DNA of 64,000 nucleotides, taken from Curvularia sp. ZM96 (taxonomy: Eukaryota; Ascomycota; Dothideomycetes; Pleosporales; Pleosporaceae). Made by a program: the position numbers and the translations under genes. Numbering within the stretch: the stretch's first letter is position 1; each line of letters opens with the position of its first letter. Location of the stretch: the NCBI GenBank assembly GCA_022457065.1, contig JAJGBQ010000002.1:4712001-4776000 (forward strand), written 5' to 3'. The notes under the pieces are model-generated. The model did no database searches. It saw nothing but the letters and a program-made list of their open reading frames with translations, and was not told the DNA's origin. This document shows positions 53,885 to 64,000 of this stretch, in pieces.

Positions 53885-56504
53885 GAGGTCTGGCAGTGAG
53901 CAAGTAGTGGGACAGGACAAGAATTCAGATGAGGAGATGGCAGACTAGCAAGTTTGCGTGAGAACCGTGATGGAATTAATTGAGCACCAGTATTCACTCC
54001 GAGGCTCTGCATTGGGATGGTTGAGTGACCGACATGTGCGTGCCTGCATGCAAGCCTTGCGGGTATGGCCGTCTTGCACAAAAATGCCTTGGCGGCGCAT
54101 TATCCAAGGCGCATACTGCAGTACGTGCATGGCTCGATGCTGTGAATAGTAATGCGGCGACGTGGGCCCGGGCAGGTCACGTGTATCCTGCTAGGCGCAT
54201 TCTCGACGGCGTTATACGAGTTCCGAGGCTCCCCAGAGAGACGAGGCAAGACCGGGACGGAGGAACGCGGAGGAACGAACCTTTTTTCTAGAGGTTACAG
54301 ACAGATTGGGGGAGATGACGCCTGGATCCTTTTTTCTTTCCGTTTGAGCGATTTCCACTAGGCTTTTTTTTACAGGCAATCTGTTGCGGGTATATAAATT
54401 TCAGTGGTAGATTGAGAATAAATTAGGAGGGCAACTAGGGCAATGGTGCTGAGGGGGCGAGAGCCTTTGGCGGAGATTCACAATCTGCAGAGAGTGAACA
54501 GGAGAAGCGAGTGAGTGGGTGCACAGAGAGAGTTTCTAAAGTTAACTTGCACAGTCTGAGGTCAGTTGGCGAGACGTCCATGTCGACAGGCACGTGCCTG
54601 TGCACAGGCTGTGTATTGGCGTTGGTGTACTTCCCAAACCAGCAATCAACCCAGAGGAGCACTATCAGCTTATCGCAGCCGAGGCGGTGGTGCGGCATCA
54701 GAGCGCATGTGTATGATGATGGTTGAACGGGTGCTAGGCATCTGACAGCCACGCAAGCGCATCGCCGGAGGCATGTAGTACGTACGTAGAATAGTAATTG
54801 CTTAGGAGGCAGCACCCCAAGTAAGCAATACGGTGGCGGTGCTTCGGCAATACCTTTTTTACAGAAATCCCGTTTTTCCGCATGGCACCAGGATTGCGGG
54901 ATGGGGCCCGCTCGCAGTGCCGCTAATTATGGCTTGCACACGAGGAAGCCCGAGAGGGAGGCCAAATGGGGGCCTCAGGCAGCGGGCACTGCCGACGCCG
55001 TGTCGGGCAGGCGGCGAGAGGGGCACGAGGGCAGCAGGCATGGCAGCACGGCAGAAGGGCAAGCAACCAGGCACATAATATTCCATAGATAGTACTTGGT
55101 CGTCTTGCCCGTCTTGCCTGGAGTTGTGGCCGACGAGGGTGAGGGGTCGAGGCGCTCGCGAGACGTCATTGGCGTGCAGCGAGCGCGTCCAACCTCCCGT
55201 GGCCGAAATTGCACGCCCGCCGCGCATGGCACCGCAGCACAGTCATAGTCGTATAATGAAGACTGGCTCGTCACGCTGCGCGGGCCTGGCTGGGCCAAGG
55301 GCGCGGGCGAATGCGCCGAGAGGTAGCGTGAGCGAGAGGGAGCGGGTGTGGGCTGGGCTGGCTGTCGGCTTCTTTTAGGTAGAGCACCCAAGTTGACTAA
55401 AGAAAAATTCGCGCTTCACAGTGACCCTCTTCTTTCCCACCTGCGCTTGCACCGCCCGCACACACGACTGTCAATTTTGTCTCCCGGCGCCTGGTCTGCC
55501 TCGACAACCTGCACACGACCCCAAGACGCCGCCTCAGCCCGCGACCTCGTCGTTGCTTACCCCCAGACTCGCCCGTGCCATCGACTCTCGCTCGTGTCTG
55601 GTGCCTGGACGAGTCCCTGCCTACCCACCCTCATTCTCTACTTCTACCACCGTCCGCCCTCCCGACCTCTCCTTCTCCCACCTCGACGCAGCCCCTCATC
55701 GGCTCAACTCGACGCCCCGCCCCCAATCTCTCTCACGCCCACCGGATTCTGCTTGCCAAAGGTTAGTTTTGCGCATACTACCACCATGCCACTGCATGCT
55801 TGCTACCTTCCTCTTCCGCGCCCGGCGCCTGTTTGGCAGCCCCGCGCAATGATGATTTTTTTTTCCGCTGTACCCTTCCGGCATGTGTCTCTGGGCACTC
55901 TCCAGTAGCCGCTCGCGTGCTGTTCCCTCTTCCTCCTGCCTTCCCACTGGCTGCCGTCCAAGCAGTCTTCAGTCCGACCTACCCTGCGTTCCCAGACCTA
56001 CCACCATACCTACCCACCCACACCCGCCACACCCACTCTCTCCGCGCACCACGGGCCAGGGCGTCTCCCATTCAACATTTCCTATTCACAATTCCATTAC
56101 TCTCATCCTGCCTGACTTCCATTCCAGAAAAAAATAATCCGCTAACGCCAATTCCGCCAGCACGCTCAACAGCAACCCCGGTCTTCACAGGTCGTGCTTA
56201 GCAGCACATTCACTTTTCCCACTGCGTGTGTGATCGCCTCGGCTACGGACCAACGCCCACGGCCCCATATAGTCCTCTGCCGCCGCAGGGTTACTACGCG
56301 CCACCCTCATTTCATCGCCGACCCGAATCTTGGTAGCTGCGAAAAAAAGGCTCGCGTGCGGGGAGGTCAAGACATACCTCTCCGGACATACCAGCACCTA
56401 CACCTGCTGGTCAGATCGCCGCAGCGCTCCCACCGGGGATTCTGAGCGCTCACCCTCGTCTTTAGCAATTCGACTTTAGCCGAGACACAGACACAAATTC
56501 CGCA
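53885..56504. other. 2.6-kb upstream region of the LARP1 gene with long pyrimidine-rich leader
   Basis: No recognisable gene. 54830-55380 is GC-rich with G/A-rich tracts. 55400-56230 is strongly C/T-rich on the plus strand and is probably an unusually long 5' untranslated region. A possible leader intron donor GTTAGT occurs at 55763. The long frames here are low-complexity products of the skewed composition. Confidence 0.5.
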
Positions 56505-59500
56505 ATGGCATCCACCTTTTCATATGCGCAAGCCGCAAAAGGCATTTCCACGCCGACCTCCGCAAGCAAGCCGACGTCCGGCTCCGCTACTCCATCCAAG
56601 GACGCAAGCAGCGCCCCTGTCCCAGACGCCAATGCCTCCCCAGCCAACTGGGCTGAGGACGTCGAGGCCGAGTCACGTTCCGAGCAGCCCGCAGCAGCCC
56701 GTGAGGTGCGCGCAGAGCAGCCTGCTTCTGATGCAACCAAATCTTCACAGCCTGTAGATGCTTCGAATGTATCTTCACCGGATCTGGGCGCCTCGTCCTC
56801 GTCAACCGTCACCAAGGATGACGATGTTTCCTCGGTCCCAAATACGGCATCCGAGTCTACCACCTGGGACAACAAGTCTCAGGCTTCTACTTCTGTTGAC
56901 AAGTCTGTCGAGCCGGTTGAAAAGACATCGGACAAAGTCAAGAAGGGAAAGAATGCGGTCGCCAAAGCCCTCCACGAGGCACCCGTACCGACCGTCAACC
57001 CGTGGAAGATCCGCGCCGACGAGATGAAGTCCAAGACGCAGAAGGCTGCTCCTGCACCCGCAGTGAACGGCGCTCCTGCGAAGAAGGGCGATTCGACATC
57101 CCAGGAAAAGGCCGTCAACGGAGAGAGCAGAAACAAGGGTGCTTCTGGCCGAAACGTCAAGGGCGACGTCGATGCTCGAAACGGTGCAAAGGGCAGGTTT
57201 TCCGACAAAGACACCAAATCGACATCGAGCGTGCTCCCTCCACCACCGCACCGTGACCAGGAATCATGGCCAACGCCAGACACCGCCGTTGATGAGGACC
57301 GTAAGAAGGCCCAGGAGAAGGGCGACAAGGTCGAGAAGGAGCGCAAAGATGGTGCCTCTACCAGCAAACAGGAGTGGGTGAAAATCCCATATACTCCAAC
57401 CGTCGTGTTCAACACACCTTTGCCTAACGCTGCAAATGCAAGGCGAGGTGGCAGGCCCGGAGGACGTGGCGCAGCGCAGACTGGTGGCAGGTCCGCTGGC
57501 TTGAGCAACAATGCTGAGCAGCTTGAGAAGGATGGATCAGCACCGAACGGCGAGCAGACCAAGGCTGCTGCACAGGATGGTCCTCTCAAGTCCAAGCGTA
57601 CTGCGTCTCCTCCGTTGAAGAACCAGCCTCCCACAACCAACGGAGATGCTGCCGCAAAGACACAGGGCAATGGAGCTACCGAGTCTGAAGCGAACGCCAA
57701 GCCATCACAGACACCGCATCAGAATGGCGCCTACCCCCGCCAGTACCCGAACAAGCCCCACAAGGGCCGGCGAGGCGATTTCCACGGTGCTGGAGAGCGA
57801 AGGAGAGACGGTGCGTCGTCACCCACCAAGGATAACACCTGGACTCCTGCTGGAACGCAAGCGGATGCTCCCGCAGATGGCGAACGTCGTGCACCCTCCC
57901 ACCAGGACGGCCCACACGGCCACTCGAAGCGTTTCAGTTCATTCTCCAGCGGCCGTGAACGCGGCCGAGGTGGTCGCGGTGCTCGTGGCGGCTATGCCAA
58001 CGGTCACCACTTCACCAACGGACACTCTTCCACAAGCTTCCCCGCAGGCCCACGATCACCCACCACTTTTGTCCCTGAGAGCAACAGCTTCTTCCCAGCC
58101 TCCCAGGGCAAGTACGGTCGCAACAGCCATCGCTCGCAGTCGCTCACTACTGATCCTTACCGGTACCCATCTTACCAGAACGGATATCCAGTTGCTCCTC
58201 TACAGACATCCCATGACATGTACTCCTACGGCATAGTCCAGCCAATGAGTGCTACTGCGCCATTCAGCCCATACGGGTTTGATCAGTCCTACCTCCTCAG
58301 CATGCTCACTACCCAGGTGTAAGTTTACTCTGGCCATAGCACTCAATTCTTACTAACAGTATACTAGGGAGTACTACTTCTCTGTTGACAACCTGCTCAA
58401 GGACATGTTTCTGCGCCGCCACATGGACTCTCAGGGATTTGTCTCACTTGAGTTTATCGCTGGATTCAACCGTATCAAGCACCTGTCGCCCGATGTTGAC
58501 TTGATTAAATATGTCTGCCAGCAGTCCAAGTCCATCGAGTATCGCACTGGCGAAGACGGCCAAGACAGGTTGCGTCGCAAGGATGGCTGGGCACAGTGGG
58601 TGCTTGATATGGCAGATCGTGACCCGTCAGCACAGAACGATGGCCCGAAGGAGCTCAAGCAGCCTCAGATCACCCAACCTGCAGGCTTCGATCCCTCCAA
58701 CATGCCGCAATGGCAGACCATGTCTCCCGGCTTTCCGATGCCACCTTACGGAAGTGACGGCGCATATCCCCAGATGAATGGGTTCCATCCCGTTTCTCAG
58801 GATGCTGGACTAGCGCCGGCTGAGACTGTAGTCAATGGTGCACCTACTGAAGAGGCGAATGGTGCGGTCATCCCCAACGGCCACCCAGAAGAGGCCTCAA
58901 CAACGGCTGTGAGTGTTGAACCCGATTCATTTTCTGATTTTCAACTTGGCGGCTTGACGGTTATTGTCCGCAAGCCAGACCGATCGCAAGAAACATTACC
59001 TGTTGCATTTCCACGAGCATTTTCTAATGGATCCATTGATAGTAAAACCGGCGCGTCAGGCGAACTGGACAAGTTGATCTCATGTCAATTCAACGCCAGC
59101 GATACCAGCTCTCTCGATGGGTAAGTCGGAGCCTCCACCATTCTCGCAACACATTCCAGCAGCCTCCGCATCCCTCATACGCACCCAACGCGATCCCATA
59201 TTTGCCAAGCATCGTGATCAGTCTCGTTACATGCTTCACATTCGTACTCCTAACAAGATTGCACCTAAAATCAAAGCTAATGTCCGGAGCAGTGGTGTCG
59301 AAGAGCACTCTCAACGATCAACTTCTCCTCTTGTTCGTCTTTACTGGGTCAAGGACCAAGACTGCCCGGTCCATTCCATTCCTTCTGATTATTCGCATGA
59401 GTCGTATTATCACCTTCGGTCAAAAGCTCTCCGAAAGCGCTCGAACGCCCCCTTTGGCGTAACTCCTTACGATATGAACGTTCTTTACCAATTCTGGTCA

Positions 59501-59818
59501 CATTTTCTGATCCGGAATTTCAATCAATCAATGTACGATGAATTCCGTCATCTGGCTCTCGAAGACGCCACCCACTGGGGAACGGATGCCGGAATCTCGA
59601 GTTTGATCAAGTTTTACGGCGAGTCTTTGCTGTCGCCTCATGGAGCCATTCGGTGGCAGGTCGCTTCTGACTACGTTGAACTGATCAATTCCGAGGACGG
59701 GTGTCATGCCTTTGACCAACTACAATCGGTCGTTCACAGTGGTGGCATCCATCCGGAGAGTTGGAAGCGTATCAGCGACTTGCTCGATGCGGAGACATTG
59801 GCTCTATTGACATCATGA
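56505..59818 (+). CDS. La-related protein 1 (LARP1) homologue with La motif and DM15 region
   Basis: An RNA-binding regulator of mRNA stability and translation. In animals LARP1 binds capped 5'-terminal-oligopyrimidine mRNAs through its DM15 region. Exons 56505-58318, 58368-59120 and 59293-59818 give 1030 aa. The first 600 residues are disordered, Ala/Ser/Pro-rich, with an RG-rich patch (G-R-E-R-G-R-G-G-R-G-A-R-G-G). The La motif begins at residue ~606: V-E-Y-Y-F-S-V-D-N-L-L-K-D, F-L-R-R-H-M-D, G-F-V-S-L-E-F-I-A-G-F. The C-terminus has the DM15-type block L-Y-Q-F-W-S-H-F-L-I-R-N-F-N and M-Y-D-E-F-R-H-L-A-L-E-D-A. The second intron (59121-59292, 172 bp) is my choice to restore frame; the exact acceptor is uncertain. 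Otherwise exon 2 would stop at once with TAA. Confidence 0.85.
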
Positions 59819-60763
59819 TTGTCTGTTTGTATCCGATGGCCTCTGTAGGTACATCAGGACTCGCAAAGGCTGATGTCTTTCAGCGCTTTTCCCCTCAGCT
59901 GCGGTCGTTGTTTCCGAACGTCCTTGCGAATTCTCTGGGCATTTCATACATCAGCAAAAAGTTCATGTTTTGGCGTTTTTATACGGTCGGCGGTCCGTCA
60001 CATGTTTCCGATAGACCCCTTTGCACACAGTTTTGGCTTTTCTTAATGTTCACACGATTCTATTCCAACACGATACGAAATACCCTTCAAAGGATCTGGT
60101 TTACCGTCTTCTCCTGGATCTACGGGCTGTGCACAGGGTCTCTATAGCATTCAAGGCTGGCGCATTGTGTGGTTGTTTTTTTCTCGCATTCCATCAGCCC
60201 CGCATACAGCCCCAGAAAACATGTTTCTCCCCTCAACATAGCGGCATCGGTATTTGTTTCTTATGTGCGAATGTGGGCTTTGGCTTTGTAAAAGTACGAA
60301 ATGGAAGATATTAACCAGGTTATCTGACTTTGCAGAACCATGAGAGCTACAGGTGTTCCCAGTCATATATAATATCTGTCATCGGGATATACATGTGGTC
60401 TCACACTGGTAATTTGAACCCTTGAGTATCCCATGCAGAGGCTGTGCTGGTCCATGACTCATTCGAGATGGCTACACGCGAGCACGTAGATGCGTCGAAG
60501 GAATTGTTTCTTGATGCAGGGAAAGGACGAGCGACAGCTGGTCCCACTGTCTCCAAGAAACATCCTAGAACTATCAGGCACCAGCATTCAGGAGCATGCA
60601 TGTCGGTGAGTGAGGTGGCATGTGATCATCGTCATGGTGGCTCGGCGTTTTAGAGTGCCAGCCCCGATGGCGGTGGCGACTCCCCTGCGCCTCATTAACG
60701 TCGCCTTCCCCACACTTAAGGGACTCACTACTCCCTCTCCCCTCTTGGTAACACAAACTCACC
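59819..60763. other. Intergenic region
   Basis: About 950 bp: the 3' flank of LARP1 and the promoter of the next gene. No gene or RNA was recognised. Confidence 0.45.
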
Positions 60764-62159
60764 ATGGCACCGGCCGCGGTGCTGCACAGAATGGTGGTCA
60801 AGAACGCGAAAGCGTTCAAGTGAGTTTGTTCCGGATTTGCTAGGCAACCACATACTGACAGATCAAAGGGCCGCCTGGAAACATGCAGCGAAACTGGTCC
60901 AGAAACAACTACCTGAATCCGCACGACCTACAGATGCGGTTCTACAGCCCATTCTTGCACGAAACGCTCCCAAGCATCCTCTTCATCGCATCGCCTACCT
61001 CAAGCAGAGCAAGGGCCGATGGTACACGACCCATAGCCTGATTGGCGCCGCCGTTAGACGATTCACAACGTCGGCGGCTCGCAATGCGGGTGTAAAGTAC
61101 GACAAAGCCTCGTTTCCCAAATCTCGGATTGGAAGCATTGTCATCGCGCAGGCTGGTCGTGCGCCTTTTGCATCGACTCTTCGTCCTAACCTCACGGGTG
61201 GTGCCCTAGGACGGACCGCAGGTGGTTATGCATGGGGCTCCGGCAGGACCGGAGGCGCCCGATACTTCTCGCATGGTCCTGCTGCGCCTGCTCAGGTCAT
61301 CAACAATGTCTCTCAAGCGGTGCGCGCATTCCTCGTCGGTGGACAAAAGGCTCAGTTCGATGGCGTCAATCCGCACACTGGCGAGAAGCGCTTTAAGAGC
61401 GTGTCGGCACTTCAGGCTCAAGTCAACCGTACACTAAACAAGGTTCCCAAGTCCAGCCCCGGCTCTTACATCAACTTCAACATCAATCCCACCGTTACCG
61501 CTCTTACACCGCTCAAGGCTGTAAAGGGCTTCGCTTCTTTCGCCCAGGAGAAGGACACGCTCCACAGCGAGGGTCTTTTGGATGCACTCTCTGTTGACTT
61601 CGCACGTGCGGTCCAGGAACTGGCGGCGGTCTTGAAAGACTTGGAGCGGCTGTCAGGATTGGGAGATCTACCCATATCATATGAAGACTCGGCACTCAAA
61701 GTTCATTTCCCCGGCTGCGACGTGCAGACGGTGGAGGCGATATGCAACGATTTTGGGGTTACGCGCGGTGTCGTCCACGAAGATGAGAAGTTCAACTCGT
61801 TTGTCGGCTCGGACGTGGCACTTCGCTTCCCATTTGCACCAAGCCAGACGCCATCAGAATGTTCTTTCTTCGAAAAACCTGTCGCCAACCGTCAGCACGT
61901 GCAACCACATATTGACTGGGCCAATATGCTCACACCCTCTGTGACTGAGTCAGAGGGCTGGGCGACGCCATCGGAGCACAGCTACGATCAATTGGATGAC
62001 TTCATGACCGAGCCCAACCCATGGCTATCCGTCTCGTCACCTTCCGGGTACGAGAGCCTGCATACGAGTGAGGCAGATGAAATGGATATGGAGACGCCGA
62101 TGGGATTCCTGGACGCCGGAAGCATGGATAGGTACATGCCGAGGTGCGAAGTGAGATAG
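60764..62159 (+). CDS. Conserved fungal protein of unclear function (databases may call it 'casein kinase II beta 2 subunit')
   Basis: Exons 60764-60819 and 60869-62159 give 448 aa; the acceptor ATCAAAG (ending 60868) restores phase as F-K-A-A-W-K-H. The N-terminal ~170 residues are basic and Arg/Ala-rich and contain R-F-T-T-S-A-A-R and G-G-A-R-Y-F-S-H-G-P, which resembles a mitochondrial or processed leader. A middle region follows with Y-I-N-F-N-I-N-P-T-V and helical L-L-D-A-L-S-V-D-F-A-R-A-V-Q-E-L. The C-terminus is acidic and disordered. From memory, similar proteins carry the casein kinase II beta 2 label, but the zinc-binding CK2-beta core (paired CPxC motifs) is absent here, so I do not accept that function. 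Confidence 0.65.
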
Positions 62160-62899
62160 AGTCGGTGCCGGAAGAAAGGCACGCAACGAATGAATGATGA
62201 TATACCTCTTTGGCTTAGATTGATGAATCAGCGTCGTCACGCTCTCTCCTATGTACTCATAAACAAGAAATCAGAATATATTGAAATTATTTTTTGGACC
62301 CGGCGTTCTGCAGAGCTACGCTCTAATTGTCATAATGACACACACGAAAACTCTGTCCCAAGGCTTTCTAACTGAATACGTTTTTGTCGGCGTAAAAGGC
62401 GTTGTTCCAACGGGGCACAATACTGTATACAGGCTGTTGGGCTGCCTTATTCCCGGCTATGAACAACGGTAATCCGACCGTCGGTCGCGCGCCCCTCTCC
62501 CTACTCCACTTTTTTTTGGTGCTTGCATCCGATACATAGGAAAGAGGCGCGCTTAATAGATAGCTATGACACATACATACTTTTTTGTTTATCTTTGTCG
62601 TCCGTCTGTTCGTTCGACGCTCTCTACCCTGTCAATTCACGGAAAAGCGAGTCAATTAAATAGTAGAGTAGTGCTACTTTGCTCTTCTTCCTGTTGTTTT
62701 GAACAGACGCGTTAAACGAACAAGGATATACTGGCACACTGTTTTGCTTGAAAAAAAAAAGGGCTACTCGACTTTTCAAAAAGAAGAGCCGAGGATAAAA
62801 GGCATTTTGACAAAAAGGAGATTTTTGAGCTTGAGGGCTTATTTCCGGGAGCCGAGGGAAATACTCTAGCACAGGAGAAGGAAAAGAGAAAGAGAAGGG
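62160..62899. other. Intergenic region upstream of the transporter
   Basis: About 740 bp. Tracts of T (62510-62517) and A (62750-62760) and a purine-rich leader from 62870. Frames here are low-complexity. Confidence 0.45.
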
Positions 62900-64000
62900 A
62901 TGACGAGGAGTGAAGAAGGAGAGGAAAGGGAGAGGAGAGGGAGTGAGTTGGAGATTGAGCTGGAGGAGAAGACGGGAAGGGATGAGAAAGAATTGGAACG
63001 TGATCAGCAAGACGCGACTGGCGAGAACAGCATACTGGGAGAAGAAGCAGCAGCAGTAGCCAAAGAGCCAGAGCAAAGACTCAACACCAAAACCCAGCAA
63101 CAAGACGTTGCTCCCAACGGCGGCTATGGCTGGGTCTGCGTCGCCGCCGTAGCAACCATCAACGGCCATACCTGGGGCCTCAACTCGGCCTACGGCGTCT
63201 TTCTCGCATACTACCTCGCCAACGACGTGTTTCCCTCGGCCACGCCCCTCCAATACGCCTTCATCGGCGGCCTCTCCATATCCCAGGCCCTCATCGTCTC
63301 GCCCATTGCTACGCTGACGACCCGCCGTTTCGGCACCCGCACCACGCTCTTCATCGGGGTCGCGCTCGAAGTCATTTCCTTCATCGGCGCGAGTTTCGCC
63401 TCGCAGATCTGGCACTTATTTCTCAGCCAGGGCATTTGCTTTGGCTGGGGCATGGGCTTCCTCTTCGTTGGCTCCGTCGGCATCGCCGCGCAGTGGTTCA
63501 GCACGCGTCGGTCGCTCGCAAACGGGTGTTCGGCCGCGGGCTCAGGCCTCGGCGGCCTCGTGTACTCGCTCGCTGCTCAAGCCATGATCCGACACATTGG
63601 GCTCCCCTGGGCTTTTCGCACCTTGGCTGTCATTGCCTTTGTGGTAAACAGCGTGTGTGCCCTGCTGATTCGCGATCGCAACAAGCAGATTGGAAGTAAT
63701 CAGCTGGGGTTTGACTATCGGCTCTTTTCCAAACTGCATTTTCTGGGGCTGTTGGTGTTTGGGTTTTTGTCCATGCTGGGATACGTGGTACTGCTCTTCT
63801 CACTGCCAAACTATGCGAGGACGGTGGGCTTGACCGCACAGCAGGGGAGCGTTATTGGGGCCATTTTCAATCTGGGGCAGGCGATTGGGAGACCGCCAAT
63901 AGGATACTTTTCCGATTCGATAGGTAGACTTAATATGGCGAGTAGCATGACTTTCCTCAGCGGGTTGCTTTGTTTGCTGGTCTGGATTTTTGCAAAGAGC
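62900..64000 (+). CDS. MFS monocarboxylate-type (MCT/MCH) transporter, 5' part
   Basis: A plasma- or vacuolar-membrane transporter of the fungal monocarboxylate/riboflavin-like MCT family. The frame is open from the ATG at 62900 to the window edge (367 codons seen, no intron required). The N-terminus is hydrophilic and Glu/Arg-rich (about 72 residues). The family signature G-G-Y-G-W-V marks the first helix. Successive helices follow: G-L-N-S-A-Y-G-V-F-L-A-Y-Y, Y-A-F-I-G-G-L-S-I-S, the loop R-R-F-G-T-R, G-W-G-M-G-F-L-F-V, R-R-S-L-A-N-G and, in the second half, G-A-I-F-N-L-G-Q-A-I-G-R-P with G-Y-F-S-D-S-I-G-R. About ten helices are present before the edge. Substrate not predictable. Confidence 0.88.
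   Translation, partial: MTRSEEGEERERRGSELEIELEEKTGRDEKELERDQQDATGENSILGEEAAAVAKEPEQRLNTKTQQQDVAPNGGYGWVCVAAVATINGHTWGLNSAYGVFLAYYLANDVFPSATPLQYAFIGGLSISQALIVSPIATLTTRRFGTRTTLFIGVALEVISFIGASFASQIWHLFLSQGICFGWGMGFLFVGSVGIAAQWFSTRRSLANGCSAAGSGLGGLVYSLAAQAMIRHIGLPWAFRTLAVIAFVVNSVCALLIRDRNKQIGSNQLGFDYRLFSKLHFLGLLVFGFLSMLGYVVLLFSLPNYARTVGLTAQQGSVIGAIFNLGQAIGRPPIGYFSDSIGRLNMASSMTFLSGLLCLLVWIFAKS

Noticed and set aside
55348..55908. 186-codon plus-strand frame upstream of LARP1
   Set aside because: Leu/Pro/Ser/Arg-rich composition follows directly from the C/T-skewed DNA; no domain and no good start context, so treated as leader sequence.
56879..57700. 273-codon minus-strand frame inside LARP1 exon 1
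   Set aside because: It mirrors the disordered Ala/Ser/Pro-rich coding strand, has no recognisable domain and needs antisense transcription.

Overview
The window looks like a filamentous ascomycete chromosome (Pezizomycotina; a pleosporalean Dothideomycete is my best guess, inferred rather than proven). Genes carry short spliceosomal introns (mostly 46-80 bp, GTRNGT donors, CTAAC-type branch sites). A single dispersed 5S rRNA gene is present, neighbouring genes alternate strand without operons, and one AT-rich stretch holds a decayed gene. All gene models with introns were spliced by hand; exon coordinates are in the evidence.

Layout. 1-5 kb is accessory: a CYP52-like P450 (running off the left edge) diverges from a wax-synthase-like MBOAT acyltransferase across a promoter holding a diverged tandem repeat. 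An AT-rich block and a class III aminotransferase pseudogene follow. This looks like the edge of a metabolite cluster lying mostly to the left. 5.8-8.6 kb: a luciferase-domain membrane protein, EMC5, and an 832-bp non-autonomous transposon with ~290-bp inverted arms and a TA duplication. 9-21 kb: an FAD monooxygenase, a six-exon secreted GH35 beta-galactosidase, a 945-residue Zn2Cys6 regulator and an SDR lacking the catalytic Tyr. 22-31 kb: an orphan protein, a frameshifted LysM + five-CBM18 chitin-binding gene, a CHORD/CS cochaperone head-to-head with a glutaredoxin-like protein, a beta-trefoil lectin-like protein and an HpcH/HpaI aldolase.

31.6-64 kb is mostly conserved housekeeping: taspase-like threonine protease, ARP3, TRM2-like tRNA methyltransferase, mitoribosomal uS5m, DASH subunit DAD3, an NRC-2/Fpk-type AGC kinase, a 987-residue protein with an N-terminal eIF4E-binding motif, MRE11, mitoribosomal uS19m, TAF10, a 5S rRNA gene, a LARP1 homologue (La motif plus DM15), a conserved 448-residue protein of unclear function, and the 5' part of an MCT-type transporter that leaves the right edge.

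No CRISPR array, prokaryotic operon or intact autonomous transposon was seen. The most interesting items are the foldback transposon, the P450/MBOAT pair with its repeat-bearing promoter, the broken LysM-CBM18 gene, and two translation-control proteins: the candidate 4E-binding protein, visible only once its short first exon is found, and LARP1, with an unusually long pyrimidine-rich upstream region.
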